Positions 1-7,228 of a stretch of 39,869 nucleotides of DNA are shown here, piece by piece. A program made the translations under genes and the position numbers. The stretch's first letter is position 1. The number at the start of each line of letters is the position of its first letter. The stretch covers positions 1 to 39,869 of the forward strand of contig CAMDNZ010000029.1 of NCBI GenBank assembly GCA_945903445.1, in the 5' to 3' direction. The stretch comes from Bordetella parapertussis. GTDB lineage: Bacteria > Pseudomonadota > Gammaproteobacteria > Burkholderiales > Burkholderiaceae_B. A model generated the notes under the pieces. It ran no database searches. It saw nothing but the letters and a program-made list of their open reading frames with translations, and was not told the DNA's origin.

Positions 1-444
1 GATCTAACGCGTGGACCTGAAGGAACGTTTGTTGCAACCCACTCACAAACCGCACCAAAGACACGTCACGCGATTGGGCAACGTTTTCAAGCCCTATTTT
101 TTCCAAATCAACGTACTAAACAACGGTGCTAATACGTCACGGCATTTCATCGGGCGCAAGTGCTGGCAAAAAGGTGCGTTAGAGGCGCTTTTTGAATGCC
201 ACGGATTAGCAAACGTTTTTTCAGTTCTCAGACATTGTTCTATGGCGCTCCGCAAATGCATCCCGGGATTCAGCAAGCGTTTCTAGTGACTACACGCGCG
301 TCCTCTCTGTAGCGGCAAGCCGGCTCCACCCTACAGTCGCGGGGCAGAGCAAGAGCTGCACAGTTGCGAGATGCGGAATCTGCATTAGTGGAATCCCTGC
401 AAGGTGTTCACCCGCTAGGGCTTAACGAGTCAAGGAGGAAAACC
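1..444. other. Left-edge region without a convincing gene
   Basis: This stretch is visibly more AT-rich than the core genes to the right. A plus-strand open frame from a GTG at 11 to a stop at 286 (91 codons) and a minus-strand frame at 94-276 exist, but neither has a good ribosome binding site or a family I recognise. Both contain the degenerate repeat listed separately, which argues against ordinary coding sequence. Between 287 and 433 I see nothing. It may be a decayed part of the element whose AlpA-like regulator starts at 445. Confidence 0.4.
72..286 (+). repeat. Three degenerate direct repeats, GATT-n-GCAA-n-CGTTT
   Basis: Similar segments begin at 72 (gattgggcaacgttttc), 204 (gattagcaaacgtttttt) and 267 (gattcagcaagcgtttc). 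The second and third share a longer context: about 30 bases from 194 and from 256, both starting aatgc. Spacing is irregular (132 and 63 bases), so this is not a CRISPR array. Remnants of element-end repeats or protein-binding sites are possible. The similarity is seen directly; the function is unknown. Confidence 0.4.
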
Positions 445-630
445 GTGGCTGATCCCTTTTTGTACAGAATGCCGGAACTGACCAAGGCTGTTGGACTTTC
501 CAAAGCAACGATCTATCGCCTGATAAAGACTAATCGATTTCCAAAACCGGTACTGATAACAGAATACCGCGTCGGATGGAAAGCAAATGACGTAAAAGCC
601 TGGGTAGAAACAAGACTACATTCACAATGA
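445..630 (+). CDS. AlpA-family helix-turn-helix regulator
   Basis: A small (61 aa) DNA-binding protein of the AlpA/excisionase-like type, which in phages and genomic islands typically controls integrase expression or excision. The helix-turn-helix is near residues 8-30 (PELTKAVGLSKATIYRLIK), followed by the usual wing with a conserved Gly-Trp (VGWKANDVKAWVE). The GTG at 445 is preferred over an upstream ATG at 364 because a strong AAGGAGG lies 6-7 bases before it. No integrase lies between this gene and the tRNA-Pro 3' end about 115 bases downstream; it may be outside the window or lost. The gene marks a mobile-element border. Confidence 0.8.
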   Translation: MADPFLYRMPELTKAVGLSKATIYRLIKTNRFPKPVLITEYRVGWKANDVKAWVETRLHSQ

Positions 631-676
631 TCAGCGATTCCTTGTCTTATTCAAGATCAAGCAGTATTTTGACAAA

Positions 677-700
677 TGGCCCTCTAGCTGGCCCTCTAGC
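677..700 (+). repeat. Perfect 12-bp tandem duplication TGGCCCTCTAGC
   Basis: Two exact head-to-tail copies of tggccctctagc (677-688 and 689-700) lie between alpA and the tRNA-Pro 3' end. Together they create the inverted repeat of the terminator-like hairpin. It could be replication slippage or a trace of recombination at an element junction. Confidence 0.6.
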
Positions 701-716
701 TAGATTTTTATTTTAT
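684..716 (+). terminator. Weak Rho-independent terminator candidate after alpA
   Basis: Inverted repeat CTAGCT (684-689) and AGCTAG (698-703) with an 8-base loop is followed by a T-rich run, atttttattttat. The stem is short and AT-rich, so the call is tentative. Position and polarity fit the end of the alpA transcript. Confidence 0.4.
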
Positions 717-744
717 CTATATTCTAGTAAGTTATTGATTTCAT

Positions 745-821
745 TGGTCGGGGCGGTGGGATTCGAACTCACGACCCTCTGCTCCCAAAGCAGATGCGCT
801 ACCAGGCTGCGCTACGCCCCG
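745..821 (-). tRNA. tRNA-Pro (anticodon UGG)
   Basis: Read on the minus strand, the gene folds as a complete tRNA: acceptor arm CGGGGCG (821-815) pairs with CGCCCCG (755-749), the anticodon loop reads TTTGGGA inside a CTGCT/AGCAG stem, and the T arm carries GTTCGAATC. Discriminator A is followed by an encoded CCA, giving 77 nt including CCA. The 3' end points toward the AlpA region, the side where tRNA-targeted integrases insert elements. I found no second copy of the 3' end in the left 744 bases. Confidence 0.96.
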
Positions 822-900
822 ACGGGTACTTCTACACCCGATTGGCATCGTTTGAAGACAAGCGCATGACAACCGAGCCGGGAGTATACAGCACCTGGGC

Positions 901-1920
901 CTACTTAATCTCGCCCAATGCCTGCACCAGCGCCGCATTAAAGCGTTTCGGGTCTTGCACCTGTGGCGAATGCCCCAATTCCGGAAACGCGACCAACTTC
1001 GCGCCGGGAATGGCCTTCGCCGTCTTCGGCCCCAAAACCGGATAGCTCCCTAGCTTCTTCGCTACCTCGGGCGGCGCGCCGTCCTTGCCCGGCGCTGTGT
1101 TGTCTTTCTCGCCGATCAGCAAGGCCGTCGGCACGGCGATCTGACCGAACTCATGCACCACCGGCTGCGTATAAATCATGTCGTAGGTCAGCGCCTGATT
1201 CCAAGCCACTCGCTCACGCCCTTCCCCTTGCAACATCCCCGCCGCCATGTTCACCCACTTGTCGTAGTCGTCGCGCCATTGCCCCGCGTAGTACGTGGCC
1301 TGCTGATACTTTTTCATACCTGCGACATTGGCCTTCAACTCGCTGGCATACCACTGGTCGATCGTTCGATACGGCACGCCAAGTCGCTTCCAGTCTTCAA
1401 GTCCAATCGGGTTCACCATCGCCAAGCCTGCCGTCTGTTTCCCGTACATCAACGCATAACGCGCCGCCAGCATGCCACCCATTGAATGACCCACGACATA
1501 CGGCCGATCGACCTTCAACTGCGCCAGCAATGCATGGGTGTTCGCCGCGAGTTGATGCAAAGAGAACTGATATGCGGCAGGCTTATCCGACTTGCAAAAG
1601 CCAATCTGATCCGGCACCACCACCCGATACCCTGCCGCACTCAAGGCCGCAATCGTTCGATCCCAGGTCGCTGCGCAGAAATTCTTCCCATGCATCAACA
1701 CGGCGGTCTTGCCGTTGGGCTTTTTCGGGGCGATGTCCATATAGGCCATACTCAATGCCTGTCCTTGCGACTCGAACCGAAAACGCTCCACCCGGTGCGG
1801 ATACTCGAAGCGTTCCAGATTCGGCCCGTAGTCAGGCACCTCTGCCGCATACACCGCAGCACTCATTACACCGCCTGCGCACACCGCAATCCGAGCTATC
1901 CAATTCGCAGCATTCCCCAC
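901..1920 (-). CDS. Exported alpha/beta-hydrolase
   Basis: A 339-aa alpha/beta-hydrolase-fold protein. The likely start is GTG at 1920, preceded by GGGAGAG. The frame is open further upstream, but that would run through the divergent phnD promoter. The N-terminus (about 25 residues ending AAVYA/AEVP) looks like a signal peptide, implying export. The nucleophile elbow is GHSMGG. A plausible catalytic Asp lies in IGEKDNTAPG and the His in ELGHSPQVQDP, completing a Ser-Asp-His triad. An oxyanion-side HGKNF motif lies earlier. The substrate cannot be read from sequence; esterase or haloperoxidase-like relatives are common annotations. It is transcribed divergently from the phosphonate transporter. 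Confidence 0.85.
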   Translation of the reverse strand: MGNAANWIARIAVCAGGVMSAAVYAAEVPDYGPNLERFEYPHRVERFRFESQGQALSMAYMDIAPKKPNGKTAVLMHGKNFCAATWDRTIAALSAAGYRVVVPDQIGFCKSDKPAAYQFSLHQLAANTHALLAQLKVDRPYVVGHSMGGMLAARYALMYGKQTAGLAMVNPIGLEDWKRLGVPYRTIDQWYASELKANVAGMKKYQQATYYAGQWRDDYDKWVNMAAGMLQGEGRERVAWNQALTYDMIYTQPVVHEFGQIAVPTALLIGEKDNTAPGKDGAPPEVAKKLGSYPVLGPKTAKAIPGAKLVAFPELGHSPQVQDPKRFNAALVQALGEIK

Positions 1921-2042
1921 ACGACTCTCCCGTTTGCGCCAACCCCGTCGGCCTTCTCTAAAAAGGACTAAGCACCTCAGACCAAGTTCCGCCTCAAGCC
2001 CACCAATATGGATCAAACCCTTACAGAGCCGCCGCCACAGCA

Positions 2043-2076
2043 CTGTCATGGGACTGTCATCGAGAGTATCCAGAAT
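2043..2076 (+). promoter_or_regulatory. Pho box and -10 for the phnDCEE operon
   Basis: CTGTCAT-GGGA-CTGTCAT at 2043-2060 matches the PhoB box consensus (two 7-mers, 4-base spacer) almost perfectly. Ten bases later is CAGAAT (2071-2076), a plausible -10. Transcription would begin near 2083, so an ATG at 2079 cannot be the phnD start and the ATG at 2106 is supported. The same 10-base geometry recurs upstream of pstS, ppk and olsB in this window. Confidence 0.85.
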
Positions 2077-2105
2077 GTATGGCTCGTCACAAACTGGTAC
2101 ACGAC

Positions 2106-3089
2106 ATGAAACTGCGTCTTGGTCTTTCCTTTCTAAGTCTGGCTTTATCGGTCGTGGGCGTGCCCACCGCCGCGGTGGCCGCCGAATGCCAACGAGCTGC
2201 GCTGGACGCCAAGTTCTGCGATGCCGACGGCGACATGGTGGCCGATGCACCGACCGATGCCAAGCAATGGGTCGATCCTTCGACCTTGGTGTTTGCCTAC
2301 ACCCCGGTGGAAGACCCGGAAGTCTATCGGGGCGTCTGGGACGGCTTTCTCCAGCACCTGGAAAAAGTGACGGGCAAGAAAGTTCAGTTCTATCCCGTTC
2401 AATCGAACGCTGCTCAGCTCGAAGCCATGCGCTCGGGCCGCCTGCACGTGGCGGGCTTCAACACCGGCAGCAATCCGCTGGCCGTGAACTGCGCCGGCTT
2501 TGTACCGTTCACCATGATGGCGGACAAGAAAAACGCGTACGGCTACGAAATGGAAATCATCGTACCGGCCGATAGCGCCGCCAAGAAGATCGAAGACCTG
2601 AAAGGCAAGACCATCGCCTTCACGTCGCAAACCTCGAACTCCGGCTACAAAGCGCCGTCGGCGCTACTGGCCAGCGAATACAAGATGGAAGCCGAGAAGG
2701 ATTACAAACCGGCCTTCTCCGGCAAACACGACAACTCGGTGATCGGCGTCGTCAACAAAGACTACGACGCCGCTGCCGTAGCCAACTCGGTGATGTATCG
2801 CATGTTTGCGCGCAACGCCGTGGACAAGTCGAAGATCCGAACGATCTATAAGTCGGAGTCGTTTCCGACCACAGGTTATGGCTATGTCTACAACTTGAAG
2901 CCCGAGCTGGCCGAGAAGGTCAAGCAAGCCTTCTTCACGTTCGATTGGACCGATTCGGCGCTGCTCAAAGAGTTCGGCAAAGCCGAGCCGGCACAAGAAG
3001 CTTTCATGCCGATTACCTACAAGCAACACTGGGCCGTGGTGCGCGACATCGATAAAGCGATGAACGTGTCCTATACCTGCAAATCATGA
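2106..3089 (+). CDS. phnD: Phosphonate ABC transporter, periplasmic binding protein
   Basis: A 327-aa periplasmic phosphonate/phosphite-type binding protein (PhnD family). The first 26 residues form a signal peptide ending TAAVAA. The mature part carries the PhnD pattern FAYTPVEDPEVYRG, then ARGRL-like MRSGRLHVAGFNTG and the substrate-loop stretch FTSQTSNSGYKAPSALL. Start ATG 2106 is chosen from the Pho-box geometry; an upstream in-frame ATG at 2079 lies in the promoter. It overlaps phnC by 4 bases (ATGA). No C-P lyase or other phosphonate-degrading gene is in the window, so whether the ligand is a phosphonate, phosphite or ester is open. Confidence 0.92.
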   Translation: MKLRLGLSFLSLALSVVGVPTAAVAAECQRAALDAKFCDADGDMVADAPTDAKQWVDPSTLVFAYTPVEDPEVYRGVWDGFLQHLEKVTGKKVQFYPVQSNAAQLEAMRSGRLHVAGFNTGSNPLAVNCAGFVPFTMMADKKNAYGYEMEIIVPADSAAKKIEDLKGKTIAFTSQTSNSGYKAPSALLASEYKMEAEKDYKPAFSGKHDNSVIGVVNKDYDAAAVANSVMYRMFARNAVDKSKIRTIYKSESFPTTGYGYVYNLKPELAEKVKQAFFTFDWTDSALLKEFGKAEPAQEAFMPITYKQHWAVVRDIDKAMNVSYTCKS

Positions 3090-3949
3090 CGAACCGCCAG
3101 GACACCCCGCTGCTGGCGCTGCGCCAGCTGGTCAAGCGCTATCCCACGGGTGACTTGGCACTCGATCATGTCGACCTGAGCGTGCCCAAGGGCCAGGTAT
3201 TGGCCCTGATCGGCCCGTCTGGCGCAGGCAAGAGTACGCTGATTCGCTGTGTGAACCGCTTGGTTCAACCCAGTGGCGGCGATGTGTTGCTGAACGGCTC
3301 GAATCTGGGCGAACTGAATGCCCAGGGCCTGCGTCGCGCACGTCGGCAACTGGGCATGATCTTCCAGGAATACGCCCTGGTCGAACGATTGACGGTCATG
3401 GAAAACGTCTTGTCGGGTCGCCTGGGCTACACCAGCTTCTGGCGCAGTTGGACTCGCCGCTATCCATCGAAAGACATTGGCCAGGCGTATGCCTTTCTCG
3501 ACCGGGTAGGTTTGGCGGGTTTCGAGAACAAGCGGGCCGATGCCCTCTCGGGCGGCCAGCGTCAACGCGTGGGTATTGCGCGCGCGCTCATGCAGAACCC
3601 TTTGCTGTTGCTGGTGGACGAACCTACCGCCAGCCTCGATCCCAAGACTGCGCGCCAGATCATGCGGCTGCTGTGCGAACTATGCCGCGAACGTGGTCTG
3701 TCCGCCATCATCAATATTCACGATGTGGCCTTGGCGACCCAGTTTGCAGATCGTATCGTCGGACTGCGCAAGGGTGCCATCGTTTACGACGGCACGCCTC
3801 AATGCCTGGATACGAGCGTGTTGACCACCATATACGGTGAAGAGGATTGGGGTGCTGGCGCAGAAGCCGACCCTGCTTCAGCGGTCGAAAGAAACGCCGA
3901 CAAGACAGACAGCGCAAACGCGCTGGACCTGGCAGCCCGTCCAGCATGA
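3086..3949 (+). CDS. phnC: Phosphonate ABC transporter, ATP-binding protein
   Basis: A 287-aa ABC ATPase of the PhnC family that powers import with PhnD and the two PhnE permeases. Walker A is GPSGAGKST, the Q-loop region is MIFQEYALV, the signature is LSGGQRQRVGIARA, Walker B is LLLLVDEPTASLDP, and the switch His is in IINIHDV. The C-terminal ~35 residues after YGEEDW are low-complexity and look like an unstructured tail. The start overlaps the phnD stop (ATGA), and its own stop overlaps the next ATG the same way, indicating translational coupling. Confidence 0.93.
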   Translation: MTNRQDTPLLALRQLVKRYPTGDLALDHVDLSVPKGQVLALIGPSGAGKSTLIRCVNRLVQPSGGDVLLNGSNLGELNAQGLRRARRQLGMIFQEYALVERLTVMENVLSGRLGYTSFWRSWTRRYPSKDIGQAYAFLDRVGLAGFENKRADALSGGQRQRVGIARALMQNPLLLLVDEPTASLDPKTARQIMRLLCELCRERGLSAIINIHDVALATQFADRIVGLRKGAIVYDGTPQCLDTSVLTTIYGEEDWGAGAEADPASAVERNADKTDSANALDLAARPA

Positions 3950-4776
3950 GTGTTCGCCCCGCGCAAGCGGCAAACCCTCCTGCTCGACACCCCGATCGGT
4001 GGCACCGGCCGCGTCTGATCGAATCGCCCTGGCTGCGTGTCGCGCTGATGATCGGTGCTGCGGTTTACCTATGGGCAGCGCTCAATTCGGTCACCATCAA
4101 TTGGGACCGGGTATCCGAAGGCTTGGTACGCGGATGGCGCTTCGTTGCAGCGTTTTCCTCGCCCGACTGGAGCACCCGGTGGCGCGAAATCAGTGAAGGA
4201 TTGTTGGAGAGTCTCGCCATGACGCTGACGGCGACCGCACTGGGCGTCGCACTCAGCATCCCCATCGGATTAGGCGCGGCACGCAATCTCGGCACGCCAG
4301 TCGTCTATGCCATCTGCCGGGGGTTCATTGCCGTATCGCGCGCATTTCCAGAACTCATCATCGCCATTTTGCTGGTGAAGATGTTTGGCTTCGGGCCACT
4401 GGCAGGCATGCTGACGCTGGTGATCGCCTCGATGGGATTTCTGGGTAAATTGCTGGCCGAGGAAATCGAGGCCAGCGACCCCGTCCAGTTGGAAGCCATT
4501 CGCGCCACGGGCGCATCGTGGCTCGCATGGATCGTCTATGCGGTGCAGCCTCAAGTCATGCCCCGATTGATCGGCCTGTCGCTTTATCGGCTGGACATCA
4601 ATTTCCGCGAATCCGCCATTATCGGCATCGTCGGCGCAGGCGGCATTGGCGCGACCTTGAATACATCCTTCGATCGCTACGAATTCGAGACCGCCGCTGC
4701 GATCCTGCTGCTGATCATCGCCATCGTCATGACCTGCGAATACTTGTCGGGCTTCGTGCGTCGGAGGTTTCTGTGA
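3946..4776 (+). CDS. phnE: Phosphonate ABC transporter permease, first copy
   Basis: A 276-aa inner-membrane permease. The PhnE-type EAA region GATGASWLAWIVYAV... precedes RLDINFRESAIIGIVGAGGIG, the family hallmark that contacts the ATPase. Several hydrophobic helices flank it. The ATG at 3946 overlaps the phnC stop by 4 bases; a longer frame upstream runs inside phnC and is rejected. With the following homologous permease it probably forms a heterodimeric channel, an arrangement known for phnCDE1E2 systems. Confidence 0.92.
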   Translation: MSVRPAQAANPPARHPDRWHRPRLIESPWLRVALMIGAAVYLWAALNSVTINWDRVSEGLVRGWRFVAAFSSPDWSTRWREISEGLLESLAMTLTATALGVALSIPIGLGAARNLGTPVVYAICRGFIAVSRAFPELIIAILLVKMFGFGPLAGMLTLVIASMGFLGKLLAEEIEASDPVQLEAIRATGASWLAWIVYAVQPQVMPRLIGLSLYRLDINFRESAIIGIVGAGGIGATLNTSFDRYEFETAAAILLLIIAIVMTCEYLSGFVRRRFL

Positions 4777-5585
4777 GCGCGTCGCCCCATACGACACCGG
4801 CGTGGCGTCGTCGCCCAGCGCGGGCAGAGCGCCTGGGCTGGCTGGGCTGGATGGCGGGCGCTTTGCTTTTCGCAATCTGCTGGAAGCTGGTCAGCGACAA
4901 CACGATCTGGATCTTCGTGGCCGATGCGCCTGCCGCGGGTTGGGATATGGTGTCGCGCATGTGGCCGCCGCGCTGGTCGTATACCGCCAGCATCCTGAAG
5001 CCCTTGTGGGACACACTGAACATCGCTACCTTAGGCACCGCGCTGGGCATGCTGATCGCCGTGCCGGTGGCGTTTTTGGCCGCACGCAACACCTCGCCGG
5101 TTCCCTGGCTATTTCAGCCCTTGGCGCTGGGCATCATCGTGGCGTCGCGCTCCATCAACTCGCTGATCTGGGCACTGCTGTTGGTCACCGTAGTGGGGCC
5201 CGGCGTATTGGCGGGCATTATCGCCATCGCGCTGCGCTCGATCGGCTTCATCGGCAAACTGCTTTACGAGGCCATCGAAGAAATCGACTCGCGGCAAGTG
5301 GAAGCGGTGACCGCGACCGGTGCATCGGGCGCGCAAATCATCGGCTACGCCGTGGTTCCGCAAATTCTGCCCGGCTTGGTGGGCACCACCTTGTACCGCT
5401 GGGACATCAATATCCGAGAGTCCACGGTGCTGGGCATCGTCGGTGCGGGCGGCATCGGATTGCCCCTGGCGGCATCCGTCGATACGCTGGCATGGCCCCA
5501 AGTCACGGTGATCTTCGCCGCGATTCTGATTACAGTGTTTTTTGCCGAATGGCTGTCGCACCAGGTGCGAAAAAGGCTGATCTAA
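4773..5585 (+). CDS. phnE: Phosphonate ABC transporter permease, second copy
   Basis: A 270-aa paralogue of the preceding permease, with RWDINIRESTVLGIVGAGGIG in the same C-terminal position. The likely start is GTG at 4773, overlapping the previous stop (GTGA) with GGAGG six bases upstream. It is the last gene of the operon: no further gene follows closely and I see no strong terminator after the stop at 5585. Confidence 0.92.
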   Translation: MSASPHTTPAWRRRPARAERLGWLGWMAGALLFAICWKLVSDNTIWIFVADAPAAGWDMVSRMWPPRWSYTASILKPLWDTLNIATLGTALGMLIAVPVAFLAARNTSPVPWLFQPLALGIIVASRSINSLIWALLLVTVVGPGVLAGIIAIALRSIGFIGKLLYEAIEEIDSRQVEAVTATGASGAQIIGYAVVPQILPGLVGTTLYRWDINIRESTVLGIVGAGGIGLPLAASVDTLAWPQVTVIFAAILITVFFAEWLSHQVRKRLI

Positions 5586-5884
5586 GCCCTTGATGGGTGC
5601 AGTCCAGGGGACTTGGACTTACCTTCGCGTCTTGATATTTATAGCCGCTGGGCCCGCCACGCTGGAGCTGTTTCCGATCTCACCTGCTCAGACCAGACGC
5701 ACCCAACCATTTACATTTGATTGGTTTGTTTTAGGCGGCTATTTTCAGCGCCTTGCCCGCCAAGCACTAGTTGCATTTAGTTCGTTTCCTACCTGAGACA
5801 AAAAATCGGTTGATGGGCATTTTGGACTTTTGCACCATGCAGACAGTCTAGATTGCGCCATTCACATCGTTTCAGGAGATCGAC
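5586..5884. other. Intergenic leader before the polyamine-type cluster
   Basis: About 300 bases separate phnE from the next operon. The sequence turns AT-richer from about 5700. A convincing -35/-10 pair was not found: TTGGAC at 5823-5828 and TAGATT near 5850 are spaced too far apart. No Pho box, riboswitch or strong terminator hairpin is visible. The promoter of the cluster must lie here or read through from phnE. Confidence 0.4.
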
Positions 5885-6988
5885 TTGTTTAATGGATCGG
5901 ACGCTCCGCAGCATCGCACGGATTCCCCCGCCAATACGAAAAACCCACTCAGTCAAGCACAGGGTTTCGTCGGACAGCACATCATTGCGGAACTTTACGG
6001 CGTCGATCCCGCGCTATTGGACGACGAAGCATTCATTACCGAGGCATTCAAAACATCGATTTCGATGGGAGGTGCCGTACTTTGCGACATTTCGTCCAAA
6101 CGGTTCTCCCCTTCCGGTGTGACACTGCTTGCGCTACTGGCCGAGTCCCACGCCTCGTGCCATACCTATCCCGAACAGGGCAGCATGTTTGTCGATGTGT
6201 TCACCTGTGGCGATTGCAACCCTCGCGCGATATACGAACACATCGTCGAGCGATTCAAGCCGACGCAAGTCACGCTAAAGGAATTCGGCCGTGGCAAGAA
6301 CAGCGATGCGGCTGTCTTGTCGGATGTGCATTCTCGTAGCGAATCCACATCCGCGCCCATGGCGATCCGCGAAACGCTCGGCGAGGGCGTAGACAGAATA
6401 TGGCAAATAGAAGAGGTGATTTCTGAAGCGCAAACCGACTATCAAAACATCGTGATTGGCAGAACTGCGCATGGCATAGGTCTATTCTGTAATAACGAAC
6501 GTCAAAGCACCGAGCTGTCTCAGAGGATCTATCACGAAGGGCAGTTCTATCCGGCTGCCTTGCTGGCAGACTCGCTCGAGCGTGTTCTGGTGATTGGCTC
6601 CAGCGAGGGCGTTGTCAGCGAAATGGCCGTAGCAAACGGTGCCGAAGAGGTCGTTCATGTCGATATAGATCTGGATTGCGTACGACTATGCGCCTCGCAT
6701 CTACCATACGGCTATTCGGACGAAGACGTCACGGCGGCATTACAAGGCGATGGCGTAGTCAAACTGATCGTTCAAGACGGGTTCAGCTATGTTCAACGTT
6801 GCCTGGAAAACGGAGAGAAATTCGACATCATCGTCATGGATTTGCCGATGAGCAATCGGGCAGCGACGCCCAGCAGAACCGACTTTACGACGGTGCTTTT
6901 CTCGGTATGTTGTCCGATCTACTCACACAGGGCGGGGCCTTCATCACCCAAGCCGGCAACTGTTCCTACTGGCGCAACGAATCGCTGA
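5885..6988 (+). CDS. AdoMet decarboxylase-aminopropyltransferase fusion, frameshifted
   Basis: The N-terminal ~130 residues are a prokaryotic S-adenosylmethionine decarboxylase. AESHASCHTYPEQGS supplies the self-cleavage site Glu87-Ser88 (the pyruvoyl precursor), with His93 and Cys108 (FTCGD) matching the known catalytic pair. From about residue 165 a spermidine-synthase-like domain follows: YHEGQFYPAALLADS, the AdoMet-binding motif VLVIGSSEG, then VDIDLDCV and IIVMDLPMSN. The start is TTG at 5885, six bases after AGGAG. Relative to the family, this frame leaves homology after about residue 330 and ends at 6988 in unrelated residues, while the expected C-terminus continues in the -1 frame (next entry). 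A missing base between about 6848 and 6883 explains this. It is the first gene of the operon and would supply and transfer aminopropyl groups. Confidence 0.85.
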   Translation: MFNGSDAPQHRTDSPANTKNPLSQAQGFVGQHIIAELYGVDPALLDDEAFITEAFKTSISMGGAVLCDISSKRFSPSGVTLLALLAESHASCHTYPEQGSMFVDVFTCGDCNPRAIYEHIVERFKPTQVTLKEFGRGKNSDAAVLSDVHSRSESTSAPMAIRETLGEGVDRIWQIEEVISEAQTDYQNIVIGRTAHGIGLFCNNERQSTELSQRIYHEGQFYPAALLADSLERVLVIGSSEGVVSEMAVANGAEEVVHVDIDLDCVRLCASHLPYGYSDEDVTAALQGDGVVKLIVQDGFSYVQRCLENGEKFDIIVMDLPMSNRAATPSRTDFTTVLFSVCCPIYSHRAGPSSPKPATVPTGATNR

Positions 6989-7212
6989 AGCATGCCTGGA
7001 AGCGGATGAACGGCGTCTTCGAAACCGCCGTCTTCTATGAGCTCGACGAGCAGGACTGGGCATGGATCGTCGGCCTCAAATCGAAATGTGCTGACCCCTG
7101 CGCCAAAATGAAAGCCAAGCTTCGATCGCTGCCGCACGCACCTATTTTTATCGACAGTTTGGCGATAGAACGCTGCACGGTTCCGCCCATCAGCATTCGC
7201 CAAAGTATCTAA
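6883..7212 (+). pseudogene. C-terminal part of the aminopropyltransferase, in the -1 frame
   Basis: The frame from about 6883 encodes LYDGAFLGMLSDLLTQGG, then AFITQAGNCSYW and further residues to a stop at 7212. This is the usual C-terminal continuation of spermidine synthases (LY..F...L...L.PGG....QAGSP). Counting bases from DLP to LY gives 35, so a single missing nucleotide separates the frames. No canonical slippery heptamer is visible, which makes programmed frameshifting unlikely. The cause is either a real inactivating mutation or a sequence error. Rejoined, the fusion would be about 440 aa. Confidence 0.75.
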
Positions 7213-7228
7213 TCGTCCGGGAGCACTC

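Noticed and set aside
72..286. CRISPR array
   Set aside because: Repeats are degenerate and irregularly spaced, and no cas gene is present.
1..744. Direct repeat of the tRNA-Pro 3' end marking an attachment site
   Set aside because: I looked for a second copy of the T-arm/acceptor sequence and found none in the window.
963..1961. 332-codon plus-strand open frame opposite the hydrolase
   Set aside because: Composition (Ser/Arg/Pro-rich) is that of an antisense shadow; the minus-strand hydrolase has a full catalytic triad.
5586..5884. Pho box controlling the biosynthetic operon
   Set aside because: No pair of CTGTCAT-like 7-mers exists in this leader, despite the neighbouring phn operon having one.
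6848..6890. Programmed -1 frameshift in the aminopropyltransferase
   Set aside because: No canonical X-XXY-YYZ slippery heptamer or obvious downstream stimulatory stem was found; mutation or sequence error is simpler.
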